64,000 nt of DNA from Cervus elaphus (taxonomy: Eukaryota > Chordata > Mammalia > Artiodactyla > Cervidae), in contig NC_057848.1 in assembly GCF_910594005.1 (NCBI RefSeq), forward strand, positions 54,267,616 to 54,331,615, in the 5' to 3' direction. Made by a program: the position numbers and the translations under genes. The notes under the pieces were generated by a model that did no database searches, was not told where the DNA came from, and saw nothing but the letters and a program-made list of their open reading frames with translations. How positions within the stretch are numbered: the stretch's first letter is position 1; every line of letters starts with the position of its first letter. This document shows, one piece after another, positions 33,541 through 46,416 of this stretch.

Positions 33541-35760
33541 TTTTATTTCAAATGTAACCCAGGCTTGTTAGTATTTCAAAGATTCAGACATGTATAAAGT
33601 TAAAACTTGATGGCATAACCTTAGAAAAATTACTCGAGAAAGGTAGACACAATGAACAGTTTGCTTAGAGTTCTTCATTTGTGCATATTCACTCTTTAGA
33701 ATCTATATATATTTATGTATTCAACTTTGAGTAATAATGCATGTGATAAGCATAGACTTTACTTTTCCCTTTCTCTTTTTTTATATTAACTAGGATGATT
33801 TGATTCTGAAGATAATTTGCTTTAATCCCTAATCAAAGGTATGAGATGCCTTGCCTGATCAGGACATAGAGAATGGAATTCAGTCTTCTCAAGGACTTAA
33901 GACTGTCTAGTGTAACTGAACCAAGTGAGATCCAACCTGAGAACAATGGGTCTTTTCCCTCTGCAATGTCAGCCGCTGTAAAGGAAAGCTCAATGAATCT
34001 ACTTTCCCTACACTCTCATCTCCTATTTGGAATGTGGCTGTGTGATCAATTTTGGAAGGCATACTATCTGGAGGAAGGGTATGGCCATGTGAAATATGCA
34101 CATAAATTGTCCTCGGACAAGTTAAATCAATTGACAATGCTTCCCAGCTCATAGGAGCTTGTCTGTTTCTACAAATAATCAGACACTGGGCAATACTGAT
34201 GGCTTCAGTTTCAGTGGCTCGCTCAGGATGTATTAATTGGGAGATGCAGATGGTTGACAACTTCTTGAACCATAATTTACTTGGGTAATGGTGAATTTGA
34301 GAACCTCTGCCAACAGACTTTTCTGTTCCATGGCCTTTTTCTTCTGGGAAGGTTGAGCCCTGTTCTCTTTTCTCCTTTCCTGCTAAATTGTTTTCCTTTA
34401 GCTTTCCATTTAATAGCCAGTGATCTGTAATGGACGTCAATCGTTGAAGGGCAGTAATCATTGACAATAGTTGTTCTTAGTATCTAGTTTTTGCTATTTT
34501 CACTGTAACTGAAATACTGAAATTGAGGTAGAAGGTATTTCCTTAATCTTCTATCCAGTCTTTGTCCATTGGCTTCTGTTAAGGATAGCTGGGGTGAAGT
34601 GAACACAGTACTTTTGAGCCCAAGGAATTCCAGAGCTGAGGCCACTACCTGTGTTGCTCACGATTCTCTCTCTATACACTTGTCTACTCTACTCAAGCAT
34701 GTGGCTAAGTCAAAGTGCTGATCTCCAGCACATCTGGTCCAGGCTTTCTCTCTTGCTCTGTTTCAGCAGAAATAATTTCAGGAGGTCAGGAGTCACCTTC
34801 CACCTTCATAAGGCACCAAGGGTCACTGAGGCATGCTCTGCCAAATGTCTTCAAGACTCTCCTGAGAGCTAATGACACTCTGTCGTTGATCAATTACGCT
34901 TCTCAGCTCAAATACACTCTTCAAAATATCCCTTATGATAAACAGTGAGGTTTTTCTCCTGCACTCTGAGCTCTGACACCACTGCCAAATAGTGCCAAGG
35001 TCCCAGTGTGCCGAAGTATTGTGTCCCAGACTGTCTCCCTCATGCTCAAGGGACACGAAGAGGAGGCAAAAGATCATAAATTCTGCACTGGGTTTTAAAC
35101 CACTTCCTGTGGAGAGGCTCCACCCCGACTTCCTGTGCCTGGATTTCCTGGCAGCTGCCTGTTCGGTAGCCAGCTTTTACAATTATTCTTGCCTTTGTCA
35201 ATGTATCCGGGAAGGCCTCTGAGATGAAGGCAAGGATGCAAAGCTTGGAGTTAGAATATGCTCAACCTCCCACAGGTCCAACAGTCTTCAACTTCTGGGT
35301 TTCCTGGGAGAAAATAGTGATGGGCTTAGAGCTCCACCAAATGATTTCCTCGTGATGGCAGTAGCGCTCCAGAAATGTCAACCAGCCCTGCCCCGAGGCC
35401 CTCTTCTCCCGCCCGTCTAGTCTGGAAAAAAAAATCAAAAGGCAAAGGCAGCAGGAAGCAAAACTGTCTCACGCATTGCCAGTTTGCTCACACTACAGTG
35501 GTTTTGCTTTCCATTTCCATCCATAATCAAACTGAAGCCTAAACTACTCCTCAGCATCAGGCATCTTCTCCATAAAGCACTCGCTTTGCACCAGATCTCA
35601 GCTTCACAGTTCAGCTCGTCTTCACTCAGCATTAGTTCTCCAGCATTTTACCCCAATTATCAAGTTCAGGACAAGTCTCAGAATACCAGGACTAAATGGA
35701 AGAAAATGCTGGAAGTTCCAAGCCTGGAGGAGACTGTCTAGTCACCTGTCCTCAAGGGCC
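33540..35760 (+). repeat. Long repeat unit copy 10 (plus orientation)
   Basis: Most complete left part of the old unit: 33.55-34.5 kb far-upstream domain, 34.6-34.9 kb middle domain (shared with 43.1-43.4 kb), 35.10-35.18 kb CTTCCTG-rich block, core at 35.35-35.43 kb, and body with CATCAGGCATCTTCTCCATA to about 35.76 kb. It parallels 42.0-44.4 kb throughout. A 186-codon minus frame at 33907-34467 is a chance reading of this domain and is not conserved in the parallel copy. Confidence 0.8.
35346..35364 (+). promoter_or_regulatory. CTCF-like motif, copy 10
   Basis: TTCCTCGTGATGGCAGTAG. The minus-strand acceptor (poly-T then CCAG, 35422-35424) is intact, 57 nt away. The exon block on the minus strand starts ACTAGACGGGCGGGAG. 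Confidence 0.55.
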
Positions 35761-37150
35761 TCCCAGGGAGAGTCTCCATCCATTTTCTGGGACACACTAA
35801 TACTTTTATGTTTGGTGGAAAGCTGTTTTTTGACTCAGCTCCTGAGATTCTTTCTTTAAGGCCTAAGGTAACTCTTACTGGTTAATGGCACATCCAACAT
35901 GGGATACCATATGTACCCCTATATTCATTTTTAAATTTAAAATGTATATTGATTATTTTTCACATGTTTCTGTCACTTCTATGGCAGAAGCTAATTTTTG
36001 CTTCTCTAGGTTACCATAGATAGAAGATGATTTGTTTCCAGTGACTCCTGGGGACATATTATTGGAACTTAAGATTTCAATGCATGCCTGTCTATATTTT
36101 GAATTTTCATGTCATTTCCAACATCTGCTTTTCAGGTAGAAGTACTATATTTTATTTTATGTACATTTTTGATGATATTTTTCATGCATATTTGTTCAGG
36201 AATCTGTTTTTACACACATTGACATAAATTATATAATTCGGCCAACAGAAATGAATTTATTTGGTGAGTATGACTATATGTGCACATGTGAGTTTTTAGA
36301 AATTGTGTTCGATATTATTGAATCTAATTTTGTCCTATATTTCTAACACAATAATTATTGTACATGGGTCCATATCCTTTATATTTTACTATGAGAATGG
36401 CTTTATTTTCCCATGCTACTAAGGTGATATGCATCACTTTACAATATTCAAAACTAAAAAGTTTATACATTAGAAATGAATAAATGTTCATAATTCTACT
36501 TTTTATACGTAGTAACTAGAATTTTAAAATTTTATGACTCTTCTTTCCCTTGCAGATATACTATTAATAGCTTTTATTCATAAAATAAATTTATACTTAA
36601 TACATGTTTTTATATCTTTCTTTGGTTACATACTGCATAATGAACATCTTGCCAAAATCTTATATTCTTGGGGTTTGTTCCTAGATATTAAACAAACAAC
36701 TCTATTTGTTTCATTAATTTATCATAGTTATTTTTGAAAAATCCCTATACTTCATATGTATCATAATGAAAACATGTTATTTAAAAATTGTATTTCGCTC
36801 ATGCATGACTGAAATAAATTTATTGTATATTTCTCTATAGATGTATACAAGCTACCTAGAATATCTCTCAAGAATCTAATTCATATTAAGTATTTATATC
36901 AATGTGATCTACTTGGCAAAATTTATCTCATAATTTTCTGAGCCCCTTGGATGCACCCTGGTTTCCCCTCTGTCTGGTGTTTATCATTTTGATATTTCTT
37001 TCATCCACATTCTGGGAATTTCTTTTTCCTATCTCCTCTATGAGATTTCCAATTTCCTGAAACCCGTATTTTCCCTTTTAATTGTAAAACTTTTTGAAAA
37101 TGCAAGCTAAAGTAACTTTTTGAAAAAAGGTTTATGGCAAGTAAATTTTT
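35760..37150. other. AT-rich stretch, nothing recognised
   Basis: No gene, no clear transposon ends and no unit similarity noticed. Composition and flanks suggest old, decayed L1. Confidence 0.4.
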
Positions 37151-39000
37151 ACAATTTTGCAAATCTAAGGATATCTTTATCCTTATATTTCATTGAAAGT
37201 TTGGTTGTGTATAGAATTCTAGGTTGGAAATAATTTTTCCTCAGTATTTTGAAGACGTTGTTTCATTGAATTCTAGTTTCCAGTGTTGATGTTCAGAAGT
37301 TCAAAGTCATTCTGATTCTCTGTATTTATAGGTGATAAGATTTCCCTATTACTGGTGTGATAAAATTTCATAATAATATGTCCTCAGGTAGGTCTCTTTT
37401 TACCCACTATGTTGGCAACTTAGTGTCCCCTTTCAACCTGGTATATAGTATTTCACATTTCTGTGAACTTGCTGGGAACTCCTATTATTTGGATAATAAA
37501 TCACATTTACTGATGCACTCTAATTTTTGTAGTGTTCTTCCCTTTTTCAATTTTTAAAATTACAAGTATGGTCTTTTTCCAACCTCTTTGATGAATTTAC
37601 TATTTCTGCTATGTTATTTTTAATTGTGTTTTTTTTCATTGTAACCTTATTTTTTTCATCATATCCTTTCTATCATAGTTGAAATATTATCTCTTGCCTG
37701 TTTGAAGATATTGATAATAATTATTTTTTAAAGTTCTCTTCTCCCTTAAAGTTGATCTTCTCCAATATAATTCTTCTATGTTTGGGTCTATATCCGTTAC
37801 CATTAGGGTTCTCCTTAGAGATTAAAAGAGGCAGTATGGTTTTCTTTTGATTACAGTGTTTGCTTGGTATATATTATCCCATCACTTTTATTTTTAACAT
37901 GTCAATATCTTTATATTTAAAGTGGATTTCCTGCAGCCAAAACATACTCAGTTCTTACTTAAAGTAATACAATCTGAAAATTTCTCTTAAATACTTGCTT
38001 GGATTATTTATATTGAATGCAATTATTAATATGGCAGTAATTAAATATATCATTTTTCTGGTTGCTTTCTTTTTTTTTTTTGGTTGCTTTCTATTAGTTC
38101 TTTTTTTTTTTTTCATCTTTCCTGAAATTCTAGTGGATCAGTCGAGCATTTTTTATGATTCTAGTTTTATTATTATTAGCTCATTACTTATACTTCTTTT
38201 TAAATTTGTATGTGGCTGTGTGTATGTGTGCTTACTTGCTCAGTCATGTCTGACTCTTTGCCACCCCAAGGATTGTAGCCCGCCAGGCTCCTGTGTCCAT
38301 GGGATTCTCCAGGCAAGAACACTAGAGTGGGTCGTCATTCCCTTCTCCAGGGGATCTTCCCGACTTAAGAATCAAACCAGGGTTTCTTGCATTAGCAGGT
38401 AGATTCTTTACCCTCTGAGCCCCCAGGGAAGCCCATATGTGGCTGATTTCAGGTTTAAAAAATATACATGCAATTAACCCCAGTTTGATTTCAAATAAAT
38501 ATATCGCATCTCATGTAGTGGAAGAACCTTATGACAATACGTTCTTGCTTCCTATCTTTTGTGCTGTGTTTATACCTCTAAAATAAGCTACTATTCTTCT
38601 AGCAGACAATCAAACATATTTGAAAACAATTAGAAATAAGGAAAAACGCCTTTCGTATTTACTTTCATTTTAACCATTTCTATAGATCTCTAATTCTTTG
38701 TGTCAATCCTGTGTGTCTGACACCACATTCCTTCTGCCAGAAGAGTTTTCTTTAATATCTACTGTAGTGAAGGTCTGCTAATAATGAATTCTCTTAGATT
38801 TTGTCTGTAAAAGCATTTCTCCTTATTTTGAAAGACATTGTTGATGGTATAAACTTCTGGGTTGATCATTTTATCTTTGTTTTGTCTTCAGCACTGTTAA
38901 GATGCCAGTCTGTTTCCTTGTAGCTTGCATAATGCTTGTCCAGTCTTCTATAAACCTTATATTTGCTCCTCTCCACGGATCCTCTGAATTTTCTCTTGCT
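37150..39000 (-). mobile_element. Old L1M-type fragments, antisense, with SINE
   Basis: 37.15-38.2 and 38.69-39.0 kb resemble the antisense of the old L1 internal region (TGTATAGAATTCTAGGTTGG, TACTGTAGTGAAGGTCTGCT). Poly-T runs lie at about 38.07 and 38.10 kb. No open frame of note. Confidence 0.6.
38209..38445 (-). mobile_element. Bov-tA type SINE with 10-bp TSD
   Basis: SINE body 38219-38435 flanked by TATGTGGCTG at 38209-38218 and 38436-38445. Confidence 0.9.
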
Positions 39001-39059
39001 CCTAGGTTTCAGGAGTTTGAGCACTGCTGTGTCTTGTATGTGTTTTTAACCACTTGAAG

Positions 39060-41990
39060 TTTTCACCCCACAACTTCCTGTGCTGGGACTTCCTTGTGGC
39101 AGATGGCTTAGTCCAGCCAGTCCCACTGGCCAGCTCCTACACCTGGACCTCTCCTTTGTCATACCAGCATTAGGCCTTTGGCCAGAGCTCCTATAATAAT
39201 CCAGAGAAGACAGGGAGGCCTAATTTAAGACCAGGACTCACGTAACCCTTCCAATGAATGGATCTTTCGAAAGTGAAAGTCATCGCGGAAACAAAACAAA
39301 ACTGGAGTTGGTAGATTTTAACTTATTTCCGCACGATGGCAGTAGAGCACTGTCTATGCCAGCAAGTATTGTCCTCCCTGCCCCCCAAGCCCTCTTCACC
39401 CGCCCATCCCGTCAGAAAAAACACTACCTAGAGGCAAAGTCACCAGGCAATATGGCTGCCTAGTATCTTGCCCAGTTTGAGAAAACCTGCTCACTGCTGT
39501 ACTTATGCTTTGATTTTCATCTGAAAAATGAGGCCTAAAACTACCCACTCTAATCAGGCATCTTCTCTTTGCAAGAATTCAATTTCCATTAGGCCTAGTC
39601 TTCACAGTTCTGTTTTTATTCACTCAGCATTTCATCCCCAGCCTGTTCCCAAGTCATCAAGTTGTCTACTTCTGTGGGTAAGTCTCAGGGATCCAGGCCT
39701 AAACAGAAAAACAAAATGCTGAAGATTCATCCAGGAGGGCATCTCTACACATCCATGTGTCCTTGCCTGGCTTATCTCTACACCTCTCAAGGGATGTCCC
39801 AACATTTTCTAGGTAAAGACTTAGACTCTATGTATTGAATTGTCATCAGACATTTGACAGGGACCCCAAGAAGAGGGTCCACGTAGCTCTCCTCATTATA
39901 TGCCATACAATGACCCACATCAGAGGTTACTTTCTCATGTCATTAAATGGCCTCCAATTACTTTTCTAATAGGGTATAGGTGTGTGTGTTACCATTTGTC
40001 TCTTAGAGATCAGTTTTAAAACCATTTCCTCACTAATAAGATGTGCTTGCCAAGGATTCAGAAATAATCATGTGCTGATCAAGAGTAAAGACCTGCCACA
40101 AAACTTATGACCACTCATAACCTTTTGGATTATATCTTTCCACTCCTCTCAATACACGGAATTCTACATTTGGGTTCAAACACAACAATAATTTATATTA
40201 AAACTGTATGTTAGTACATTATGGTTTCCATAGAAATTTTCACTCTTGATTCCCAGGCATTTTAAGATTTATATAAAATTTGCAAGTCTTCATTTTAGTA
40301 AATAGTTTATGAAAATGCTTTTTATCACCCTATTTATCATATATTGAATATATAATATATATAAGGTATCTGTTATATGCATATGTATACATGTACATAC
40401 TTGTTTCTGCTTAATTATAATTTTATTTATATTGGGTGTAGTTTTACACAAAGTCTTCTGGATAACCTTATATAAATTATTAATGTCTTATCAATATATA
40501 TTTCACCCAGCTTGAAATTTCTTTACATTTTATTCTAGAAAGAGGTCTCTCAGGCAATTAAAAGAGTGACACCTAACGGTTGGCAACCTGTTCATATTTT
40601 ATTAATAAAGCCCAAAATAAATGGCACCTCAGTCAAAAGTAGAAATAACTTTTAACCTATCTTTGTCATATGTTCTTACATATTTCCTGTGCACATATAT
40701 TTTTTAGCCTAAATTCCTAGTTCCTTTGTACCTCAAGTGTTCAAACATGTTTTCTTCACTGATTATAGTTTCAGTTCTTTGCAAACATCATAAAATGTTC
40801 CCTGGAATACTTCCTATTTCTAAAGGTGCCTCCCATTTTTTTGCATTTCTTAGATTTAAGCATTCTTGTTTACAAAATTACCAGGTACATTAGCCATTCT
40901 TAAAGTGCAGTGAGGGCATAAGTAATGCCCATTCAAGCAGATAATTATTTTCAAAATATTGGTGTGTCAAATGTCTTGTTTTTTGTGATCAGTTAGAGAT
41001 ATAAATACATTAGTTATCAAATGGCCACCAAATAAGTTATGTTAATCATTTCTTCTGTACGTATCTGTTCTGAATTTGTTCTCAAATTACAAATTTATTA
41101 TTGGCTTCTTGAAAAACACAGTCTATCAAGAACAAATACAAACACTTTATCCAAAATCTTTCTTTCCCAAGGGAACCACTATTAGCCAATTGATGAGTAT
41201 GTTGGTTTAAATTTAATAAAAGTGATATAAAACTATTTTCAACAGCTAAATAGATTTAGTCTACATGTCATCATTATACTCCTTATATTCCTCAGCACAA
41301 CACTAAACACACACAAAAAAATTTCCTTTTTTTTCTTCAAACCCATCTTGGTCACTCTATACATGGAGTTTGGTGCCATGAATTTTTGAGTAAGCAGTGG
41401 ACAGTGCGCAATTGCCAACAGCATTAACTATTCATTAGCAATATGATAGTTTTTCATGGTTAAATTTCATAGTATCCCTTTATTATTGATCAAATCATAA
41501 GAATAACATGCATCTAGAAAAGACTCAGTAATTTGACCAAATATAAAGCAGTAAAGAAATGATACTCTAAGTCACAGGAACTCAATAGATATACCATTGA
41601 TATCTAAGCTATTGCATTTTGCTTTTATATTACATTTATTATATAATTATACATGTGTGGGCACCTGTGTAATGGCTTTCATGGTTTGCTGTATGGATTT
41701 TGACTTACATGATGCAGGTGCAATATCCTTGAAGTTTGAGTTCCTTCCTTCTATCATTTTCTTAGGTCTTATATCATAAAAGCCTCTTCATATGACATTA
41801 AATATGCTTCAGAAAACCAGATTTTCTATTAAGCACAATTTAGAAATTCCATTCTGCTGGCATAATAATTAAGAGTGAGGTCTTTAAATCCTGCATATAC
41901 ATAGACCTGTGCACATATCTATAAGAAAAATAGCTCTTGTAACACAGTCTTTTCTTAATTGCATATTGGGATAATGTTCATTTCTTTTTT
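39060..41990 (+). repeat. Long repeat unit copy 11 (plus orientation)
   Basis: CTTCCTG block at 39.07 kb, core at 39.33 kb, body to about 39.97 kb (CATGTCATTAAATGGCCTCC), then AT-rich outer parts. These include a segment at 41.05-41.22 kb matching 49.34-49.54 kb (CCAAGGGAACCACTAT) and one at 41.74-41.85 kb matching 6.25-6.35 and 50.0-50.1 kb. It shows that the complete unit is about 4-5 kb. Confidence 0.75.
39327..39345 (+). promoter_or_regulatory. CTCF-like motif, copy 11
   Basis: TTCCGCACGATGGCAGTAG, with the YY1-like ATGGCTGCC at 39452-39460. The splice-acceptor AG is lost here: the minus strand reads poly-T then CTG where others have CAG. Confidence 0.6.
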
Positions 41991-41999
41991 AAACAATTT

Positions 42000-44900
42000 C
42001 AAATGCAAGCTTTTCTTGCTTTCAACACTTCAAGACTTCAGACAAGCAGAAAGTTAAAACGTGAAGGTAAGCCATGGAAAACATCACTTTACTAAGTTAG
42101 ACACTGTCTGTTGTTTGGTTGCACACTTTCCAGATACTTCCCTTGTGCCTATTCACTTTTTAAAATGCATGTGTTTATGTATTCAACTTGAATTAATCAT
42201 GCATGTAATAAGTAGAAAAAGATAAGCTTTTTCTTTTCATTTTCTTGTATTAGCCACATAGGATGGTTTGATCCTGAAGTTTCAGTACTTTGCTTTTTGC
42301 CCCTGAATCAAAGGTTTGGACATCTCTCCTGAGAAGGACTAAAGAGAATGGATTTCAATTTTTCCAACGGTTGATGAACATTGCCTGCGCTAGCTGAACT
42401 TGCTGTAGCTGAATCTAGAAAATGGACCTTTTGCCCCTCCCAATCTTATAAAAGAAACCTTCATGATCACCCTTGGCCCTACCTTTCTGCTTCGCTGTGA
42501 GAGTGTGGCTGTGTGATTACTTTTGAGAGGCAGAGTCTCTGTACAAAGGGTATTCTCCTGTGAAAGATAACCAATTGACCAGTTGGTCAATGCTGACCAT
42601 TTGACCTCCAAAGAGTTGGATCAACTGACAATACATCTCACCTGGTTAGGAGGTTGTCCAATTCTATTATACAAATCACTACACAAACTGGGTGATACTG
42701 TTTTATTTTCAGTGGTTTGCTCAGGGTTATAAGGAAGATTGAAGAGTATTATATAAGAGCACAAGTGGGATCGCAATGTACTCTGGTACTGGTGAATCTG
42801 AAAATCTCTACTAGTGAGACTGTTGTGTTGCATGGCCTTTTATTGTCTGGAAAGTGTCTGCTCTTTCCTTTGCCACCTTTCCTACTAGATGGGTTTTTTG
42901 TTGTTGTTAACTTTTCATCCTGAAGCAGCTTTTGATCTGAGATGAGTGCCAATGGTTTAGCAGTAGTTAGGGTTGGCAAGAGTTCCAATCTACTGCTGGG
43001 TCATGGTGTCACGCTTGAATTCCTGACACTCAGAAAGGTGCTGTTGTTTTAGGCTTCCATCCACTTCCTGGCCAAATATAGTCTCTTAATGTATACCAAA
43101 ATCTGTAAACTGAAAATTCTTGAGCATGAAGAATTCCAGGTCTAGGGAATTCTGTCACACTCAAGTCTAACTGCAGATATGGGTCATTGTCTTCATACAT
43201 CTAGCTTCCTTAGTCTAGCATATGAACAAGTCAGATTTACAGAATTCACGCAGCTTAGTTCATCTGATACAAGCTTTCTTTGCTATCCGCTTAGCTGAAG
43301 TAGGGTGAAGAGGTCAAAGGTCGCATTACATCTTCATAGGGTACTTGACCATTGGGGTATGCTTTCTTAAATGTCTCCATATCTTCCTTGACAGCCCTTA
43401 ACCAAGAACAGCTTCAAGAACATCTAGACCCAATGTTTCAGATTTAAAGTGAAGAAGGGCCAGCTCAGGGCCAGCATCCTCTCAACCTTGCAAAAGGCAA
43501 GCTTCTCAACTTCTAGGTCTCACAGGAGTTCTAACAACTTTGGGTTCTGTCAGATTACTTCCTCTTGGTGGCAGTATTGCTCTGGAAAAGCCAATTAACC
43601 CAGCCCGCCTCCACCCACCCTAGGCCTATTCCCGCCTAATCAATCTGAGCCACCAGGAGACAAAGAAGTCAGGAAACAAAGCTGCCTTGCTAGTGCCCAG
43701 TGTGGGGGAAATTTGCTCAAACAGACCTATTTTTGCTCCTAGTTTCCCTCATAAATCAAACTGAGGCCTAAACCACCTATCCTCATCAGCCATGTTTTCA
43801 AGAATTTCATTTCTATTCTACCAGACCCTTCCCCTGCCTTGATCCCCAACATTGTCCCTTGTTATTTACCTTAACTGGCAGTCTTAGGGATCCAGGGCTA
43901 AGAGAGAAAAGAAAATGATGGAAATAAGGCCCTGGAGAAGAACAAACCTAGGCACTAGGCCACGTGGTTCTTCACTGGATCTCACTGCCAGGTTCCTTGG
44001 GAGTTCTAAATTTTCTGAGTGGGCACTAGGCCTGGGGTTGAGTGGGAAGCAGCTATTTGACTGGAACTCTAAGAGGAGGATCCAGATAGCTCTCCAATCT
44101 GAATTCCATACACTGTCCCACTTGAAATGACATGGATACTTGAATGTATATAAATTCCAGTCAGAAGGGACAGGATTTTGTTTCACGGTTTCATCATTTA
44201 ATACCGGAACACAACCACATTCCCATGCATGTGATTATGACCTTCAATGGCTTCCTGTGACTTTATTATTATGTATATGTACGCCATTAATTAAGTCTTA
44301 GGTATCAGTCTCCTTTATTTTCTTATAAGCAACCAACACTTGGTGCTTGCAAAGCATTCAGAAAATAACCATGTGCTGATCAAGAGTAAACATGCTGTCA
44401 GAAAATCTGTATTAAACACTGATAATCTTTTGCACATTTACTTCCATTATTTCAACACACACACACAGTTCTATATTTATGGTAATAACTTAGCAATAAA
44501 TTGACCTTAAATTGGTTTTATATATGCATCCTGTTTTAGATCTCAAATTTTCACTTCTGTTTCCTGGGTAGTTTGAAATTATCATGGAACATCTGCAAGA
44601 CTTGGATTTCAGACAATAAAACAGTTGCAAAGAACTACTTGACTGATTCATTAATTAAAGAATATTAGTCAGGTTCTCACTTAATCTTTTTTAAATTCAT
44701 CCACAGAACCTAAAATACTGATAATGCTACCACTCAGGAATTTTGATTTTGAGATTTGCCTTACCTAATCATTAATACTATGACATACATGTACATGCTT
44801 TTTATCTCTAAAACTAATATTGGAACAGACACTAGATATTCATGAGCCAGAACATTAAGGTTTCTTTTTAAATACTTCTCAAAATTTACACCCAATTTTT

Positions 44901-45700
44901 ATCTTAAAAATTTCTTTAAAAATTATAAAGAAAGAAAACAGAACTCAGTAACTGAAGATTGAAATTGGTATCTCTCAAATTCCACCCAGATGTGTATCCT
45001 AAGACTTTAAGGAGATGCACTCACACCCTTTACATGCAGCTGTAATCTTTCATTAATATCTTATGTTATTTATATGTCACCTGAGAATTTCAAGTTGAAA
45101 AGCATACTCACTACAACACTGACCATCATTTTAAATATGTAGCTTTTAAAAATGCTTATATATATGTATAAGTATATACATATACATAAATACATGTTTA
45201 CACATATATATACAGACACACAAATATACAAATATACACACAGGTCTGCTTCTCTCTAAATAGAATTGGACACATATTGTAGGATGTAGTTTTACACAAT
45301 CTTCAGCACTTCCTTATATCATTTGCATATCTGCATATCAATATATTTTTGTGTGCTTCAAAATGTTTTATAAAGTACTCTAGAAGACTTTCCTATTTTA
45401 AGAAATTATAAAAGTTATGTCTACTGCTGGCAAAGTATTCAACTTTTGAGAAATTATAAAGCTGAAAACAATCGGTACCTCAGTCAGAATAACCACTTTT
45501 AAAACATCTTTGCCATGCATTCTTCTCTCTTCACTTTGCACATATAGGTATTTAAAAAACAATGTTCAAATTCCCTCTACTTTGAGCATTAAAACAAGTA
45601 TTTTTTTTTACTTTCCAGCCTGAATACTTTTTAAAACAGCATTAAATATTCTTCGGAATTCTGACATGTTTTAAAATTTTGCCACCTGTTTTCACATTTC
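42000..45700 (+). repeat. Long repeat unit copy 12 (plus orientation)
   Basis: Far-upstream domain 42.0-42.73 kb and middle domain 43.1-43.45 kb parallel copy 10. The core at 43.56 kb is the most degraded. The body continues to 44.4 kb (AACCATGTGCTGATCAAGAG) and AT-rich outer parts to about 45.7 kb, with a TATA/CACA low-complexity run at 45155-45245. Confidence 0.75.
43559..43577 (+). promoter_or_regulatory. CTCF-like motif, copy 12
   Basis: TTCCTCTTGGTGGCAGTAT, with T where the CTCF consensus usually has A and no CpG left. The acceptor's poly-T is lost and the YY1-like site is degraded. Confidence 0.5.
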
Positions 45701-46397
45701 TAGAAATAATCATGCTTCTTTACAATGTACCTGCTACAACAGCCATGTATGAAGAAGTGAAGCGAGGTCACAGGTAATGCCACCTCCGGCAGACAAGGAC
45801 TTTTAAAACGTGGGTTCATCTTCAATCCTCTTCCCTTGTTTCTGCTTCCCATCTGTTTGTGTGAGGTCTGCTCTCAGAGCAGAAGTGCTAACCCTTCTTG
45901 GCTTGGCTGGGTGGTTCCACTTTTCTTCAGGCTCCACCAGCTCCACTGTGGATACACCTGAGACCTCCAGCAACACACTGGGTCTTGCTCTAAGCCCCCA
46001 GGCATTGTCCTGTCCTCTGTGCTCTGATTCTGCTACCACAAAGGGCCCAGGTCCCAGAGCAAGGGGTACCATGTGCTCAGAAGGGCTGGGAGAGAAAAAT
46101 ACCCACAGGCCCAAGACTTTGTTAGTGGCTCCCTCTGGTCCCGCCCACCCTGGGAGAATACCGAGACCCCACCCCACCACTTCCTGTGTCTGGACTTCCT
46201 GGCAGCTGCTGGCTGTCCTGCCTCCCGCAAGGCCAGCCCCTAGACCCGAACCCCACCTTAGCCCAGAGCTCCCAGCTGGCTTCTGGAGGAGGCACTGAGC
46301 TCGGGCTGGGTGGCCAGCCCTTCAGTCTCTTCACAGAAGGGACCTTTCCAGACGAAAAGTCCTTTTAGAGGAAACCTTTGGGACTTCTCCCAGTGAC

Positions 46398-46416
46398 TTC
46401 CTCACGATGGCAGTAT
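46398..46416 (+). promoter_or_regulatory. CTCF-like motif, copy 13
   Basis: TTCCTCACGATGGCAGTAT, with the YY1-like ATGGCTGCC at 46525-46533. The acceptor CAG has become CAT, with a possible shifted CCAG a few bases on. Confidence 0.6.

Noticed and set aside
33907..34467. 186-codon minus frame
   Set aside because: Lies in the far-upstream domain of the local unit; the parallel domain at 42.3-42.7 kb does not keep the frame open and no protein family is recognisable.
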